Of a stretch of 64,000 nt of DNA, positions 61,475-64,000 are shown piece by piece. Below the pieces are notes generated by a model that saw only the letters and a list, made by a program, of their open reading frames with translations, had not been told where the DNA came from and did no database searches. Both the position numbers and the translations under genes were made by a program. The DNA comes from Agrococcus jejuensis (GTDB taxonomy: Bacteria > Actinomycetota > Actinomycetes > Actinomycetales > Microbacteriaceae): assembly GCF_900099705.1 (NCBI RefSeq), contig NZ_LT629695.1:2604001-2668000 (forward strand), read 5' to 3'. The stretch's first letter is position 1. The number at the start of each line of letters is the position of its first letter.

Positions 61475-62902
61475 GTGACCGACGCGCACACCCCGGCGCA
61501 GGCGAACCCCGCCGCCCGACCCAGCGACGACCCCGAGTACGCGGCCAACCTGCGCCGCGCCACGCTCGCCTCCAGCGTCGGCAGCGCGCTCGAGTACTTC
61601 GACTTCGCGCTCTACGGCCTCATGACGGCCCTCGTCTTCAACGTGCTGTTCTTCGACCAGACCGACCCCGCCGTCGGCCTCGTCGGCGCGTTCGCGATCT
61701 ACGGCGTCGGCTTCGTCGCTCGCCCCATCGGCGGCCTGGTCTTCGGCATCCTCGGCGACCGCCTCGGCCGCAAGTGGGTGCTCGTCGTCACGATCGTGCT
61801 CATGGGCGGCGCTTCCACCGCCATCGGCCTGCTGCCGACCTACGAGCAGGTCGGCCTCCTCGCACCGATGCTGCTCGTGCTCATGCGCATCCTGCAGGGC
61901 TTCGGCGCCGGCGCCGAGCAGGCGGGCGCCACGGTGCTCATGGCCGAGTACGCGCCCGTCGCGCGCCGCGGCTTCTTCTCGGCGCTGCCCTTCGTCGGCA
62001 TCCAGGCGGGCACGCTGCTCGCGGCGCTCGTCTTCTCGGGCATCGCGCTGCTGCCCGAGGAGCAGCTGCTGTCGTGGGGCTGGCGCGTGCCGTTCCTCGG
62101 CTCGTTCGTGCTCATCCTCGTCGCGCTCTTCATCCGCCTGCGACTGCGCGAGACGCCGACGTTCGTCGAGCTCGAGCAGCACGACCAGATCGCCGAGCGT
62201 CCGCTGCGCGAGATCTTCACGCGCGGCCTGCCCGGCGTCATCACGGGCATCGGCCTGCGCATGGCCGAGAACGGCGGCTCGTACATCTTCCAGAACGTCA
62301 CGCTCGCGTTCGTCGCGACCGCGGGCGCCGGCGCGTTCCTCGCGAGCCCCATCGACCGCGGCGTCGCGACGTGGGGCGTCACGGTCGGCTCGCTCATCGG
62401 CATCTTCTCGGTGCCGCTCACGGGCCACCTCTCCGACCGCTTCGGCCGCAAGGCGGTGTACCGCTTCGGCGCCGTCTTCATGCTGCTCTACGCGTTCCCG
62501 GCCTGGTACGCCCTGTCGCTCGGCATCGGCTGGCTCGCGATCGCGGTCATCGCGATCGGCATCGGCGTGGCCGTCAACTCGATGCTCGGCCCGCAGTGCG
62601 CCATGCTGCCCGAGCTCTTCGGCAATCGGCACCGCTACCTCGGCGTCGCGATGGCGCGCGAGATCTCGGCCGTGCTCGCCGGTGGCCTCGCGGGCGTGCT
62701 GGGCGTGTGGCTGCTCACCCTCACCGACGGCACGTGGCAGGTCATGGCGCTGTACGTCGCGACGATCGCGGCCATCACGACCGCGGCGACCTTCCTCGTG
62801 CCCGAGACTCGAGGCAGGGACCTGCTCCGCATCGAGGATGCCGTGCGCATCTCGACCAGCGAGGAGCACACGGGCGTCATCATCACGGAGGCACGCGCAT
62901 GA
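61475..62902 (+). CDS. MFS transporter, metabolite:H+ symporter (MHS) type
   Basis: The protein has 475 residues and twelve membrane segments. The N-terminal LASSVGSALEYFDFALYGLMTALVFNVLFF and RPIGGLVFGILGDRLGRKW are MHS signatures, and GLRMAENGGSYIFQNV and TGHLSDRFGRKAVYR mark the second half. These porters carry organic acids such as shikimate, citrate, benzoate or sugar acids. GAAGGAGA lies 4 nt before the GTG. With idnO and the FAH gene it probably imports a sugar acid. It overlaps idnO by ATGA. Confidence 0.9.
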   Translation: MTDAHTPAQANPAARPSDDPEYAANLRRATLASSVGSALEYFDFALYGLMTALVFNVLFFDQTDPAVGLVGAFAIYGVGFVARPIGGLVFGILGDRLGRKWVLVVTIVLMGGASTAIGLLPTYEQVGLLAPMLLVLMRILQGFGAGAEQAGATVLMAEYAPVARRGFFSALPFVGIQAGTLLAALVFSGIALLPEEQLLSWGWRVPFLGSFVLILVALFIRLRLRETPTFVELEQHDQIAERPLREIFTRGLPGVITGIGLRMAENGGSYIFQNVTLAFVATAGAGAFLASPIDRGVATWGVTVGSLIGIFSVPLTGHLSDRFGRKAVYRFGAVFMLLYAFPAWYALSLGIGWLAIAVIAIGIGVAVNSMLGPQCAMLPELFGNRHRYLGVAMAREISAVLAGGLAGVLGVWLLTLTDGTWQVMALYVATIAAITTAATFLVPETRGRDLLRIEDAVRISTSEEHTGVIITEARA

Positions 62903-63693
62903 CCGCAGACCACGATCGACCCGCAGGGCTCGCCGCGTTCGACCTCACGGGGCGCGTCGCGCTCGTCACGGGGTCGAGCCAGGGCATCGGCCGCGCGCTC
63001 GCCGAGGGGCTCGCCGGCGCGGGCGCCACGGTCGTCGTGCACGGCCGCGACCGGGCGAAGGCCGAGCGCGCCGCCGCCGAGATCGCCGCGGCGACCGGCT
63101 CGCCGACGCACGTGTCGACGTTCGACGTCACGGATGCCGCGGCGGTGGATGCGGGCATCGGCGCGCTCGAGGCCGAGCTCGGCACGCCCGACGTGCTCGT
63201 GAACAACGCCGGCATCCAGCGGCGGAACCCCATCGCCGACTTCACCGACGACGACTGGCACGCCCTGCTGGCGACGAACCTCACGAGCGCCTTCCTGCTC
63301 TCGCGCCGCGTCGCGCGCGGCATGATCGCGCGCGGCTCGGGCCGCATCGTGTCGATCGGCTCGGTGCAGTCGCAGCTCGCGCGCCCGTCGATCGCGCCGT
63401 ACTCGGCGACGAAGGGGGCCATCGTCATGCTCACGAAGGGCCTGTGCGCCGACCTCGCACCGCACGGCATCACGGCCAACGCCATCGCGCCGGGCTACTT
63501 CGCGACCGAGCTCACGGCGCCGCTCGTCGCCGACGAGCAGTTCTCGTCGTGGGTGCGCGGCCGCACGCCCGCCGGTCGGTGGGGCGACGTGCGCGACCTC
63601 GTGGGCGCCGCGGTGTTCCTCGCCTCCGACGCCTCCGCGTTCGTCAACGGGCAGACGCTGCACGTCGACGGCGGCATGACGGCGGTGGTGTGA
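62899..63693 (+). CDS. idnO: gluconate 5-dehydrogenase (IdnO-like SDR)
   Basis: The protein has 264 residues. It interconverts 5-keto-gluconate and gluconate. The Rossmann motif TGSSQGIGRAL is near 25. VNNAGIQRRNPIADF is diagnostic of IdnO/gluconate 5-dehydrogenases. The catalytic Ser is in SIGSVQSQL, with Tyr168 and Lys172 in PYSATKG. The late IAPGYFATELT, then PAGRWGDVRDLVGAAVFLASDASAFVNGQTLHVDGG, completes the match. Gluconate produced here could feed the Gnd encoded 11 kb upstream after phosphorylation; no gluconokinase is visible in the window. Confidence 0.92.
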   Translation: MTADHDRPAGLAAFDLTGRVALVTGSSQGIGRALAEGLAGAGATVVVHGRDRAKAERAAAEIAAATGSPTHVSTFDVTDAAAVDAGIGALEAELGTPDVLVNNAGIQRRNPIADFTDDDWHALLATNLTSAFLLSRRVARGMIARGSGRIVSIGSVQSQLARPSIAPYSATKGAIVMLTKGLCADLAPHGITANAIAPGYFATELTAPLVADEQFSSWVRGRTPAGRWGDVRDLVGAAVFLASDASAFVNGQTLHVDGGMTAVV

Positions 63694-64000
63694 TGCGCAT
63701 CGCACGCACGCTCGTCGACGGCGTCGCCACCTGGATCGGGGCGGAGGGGCCGGATGCGCCGTGGCGACCGATCGCCGATCCCTACGCGGCGTTCGCCGCC
63801 GGCGCCGACCCCGCCCCGCTCGGCGAGGCGCTCGCCGGCGTCGCGGCGGACGGGCCCGAGCTGCTCGCACCGTGCGCGCCGCTCGCCATCGTGGGCATCG
63901 CGCAGAACCGCACGCAGAACGACCACCCGCTGCCCGTGCAGGGCTGGCTGAAGTCGCCCCGCACCGTCGTCGCGAGCGGCGTGCCCGTCGACGCGCGCCG
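63693..64000 (+). CDS. fumarylacetoacetate hydrolase-family protein, truncated at the window edge
   Basis: The first 102 codons are visible; the gene runs off the right edge. TIVGIAQNRTQ-like and WLKSPRTVVASG-like segments near 75-100 match the conserved N-terminal part of the FAH family catalytic domain. Such enzymes split or hydrate acylpyruvates and 2-keto-3-deoxy sugar acids. The TGATG overlap with idnO places it in the sugar-acid operon, where a role on a 2-keto-3-deoxy acid is possible. Confidence 0.8.
   Translation, partial: MRIARTLVDGVATWIGAEGPDAPWRPIADPYAAFAAGADPAPLGEALAGVAADGPELLAPCAPLAIVGIAQNRTQNDHPLPVQGWLKSPRTVVASGVPVDAR

Overview
The window is about 74% GC outside the rRNA genes. 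It carries a complete rRNA operon without spacer tRNAs, a WhiB-family regulator, TANNNT-type -10 boxes placed directly in front of start codons, an F420-dependent oxidoreductase family member, and a manA / whiB2 / DUF5719 / DUF3499 / manB neighbourhood. Together these point to a high-GC Gram-positive actinobacterium, most likely a member of the Microbacteriaceae. The genus cannot be fixed from the sequence alone.

Layout. (1) 1-11.5 kb: cell-surface glycan genes. They are the tail of a Wzt-like ABC ATPase, a large secreted protein with eleven repeats, an NAD-dependent epimerase, two Wzy/WaaL-type membrane ligase/polymerase proteins, a polyprenol-phosphate mannosyltransferase-like GT2, an OafA-type acyltransferase with an SGNH domain, and an RgpF-like rhamnan synthesis protein preceded by a tiny coiled-coil gene. 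(2) 11.5-22.2 kb: an acyl-CoA dehydrogenase, then mannose metabolism and envelope genes in a conserved actinobacterial order (manA, whiB2-like, two glycosyltransferases, DUF5719, metallopeptidase-family protein, DUF3499, manB). ManA and ManB supply the mannose-1-phosphate needed for GDP-mannose. (3) 22.2-28.0 kb: rRNA leader, 16S, 23S, 5S and a strong terminator. (4) 28.0-33.1 kb: an unusual Arg/Asp-rich repeat protein with a TPR-like middle and an acidic tail, translationally coupled to a HAD-IIA phosphatase, followed by S-adenosylhomocysteine hydrolase. (5) 33.1-41.6 kb: a MarR regulator with a membrane protein, a small exporter-like protein, tRNA-Gln, an alpha/beta hydrolase, glmU, prs, a membrane protein and rlmC. 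(6) 41.6-50.2 kb: an amino-acid permease with a possible leader peptide, a dicarboxylate symporter divergent from a CitA/DcuS-type two-component pair, an MscS-type channel, a phosphoribosyltransferase, and an ECF sigma factor with a putative membrane anti-sigma factor. (7) 50.4-64.0 kb: a sugar/sugar-acid catabolic region. It holds 6-phosphogluconate dehydrogenase, a gluconolactonase-like protein, an IclR regulator with a ribose-type ABC importer, an LLM oxidoreductase, a beta-hydroxyacid dehydrogenase, a D-2-hydroxyacid dehydrogenase with a second IclR regulator, and an MHS-type transporter with an IdnO-like gluconate 5-dehydrogenase and a truncated fumarylacetoacetate-hydrolase-family gene.

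Most distinctive signals. The rRNA-linked repeat protein has its ribosome binding site almost touching the rRNA terminator. Three intergenic long-palindrome elements are present, two of them related in sequence. Leaderless-type promoters are very common. An eight-codon leaderless ORF overlaps the start of a permease. A shared GGAC-N3-GTTY motif lies in front of three catabolic operons. I found no CRISPR array, integrase, transposase, prophage or recognisable defence system, and no clear case of an entirely new system. The repeat protein and the palindromic elements are the best candidates for something undescribed.
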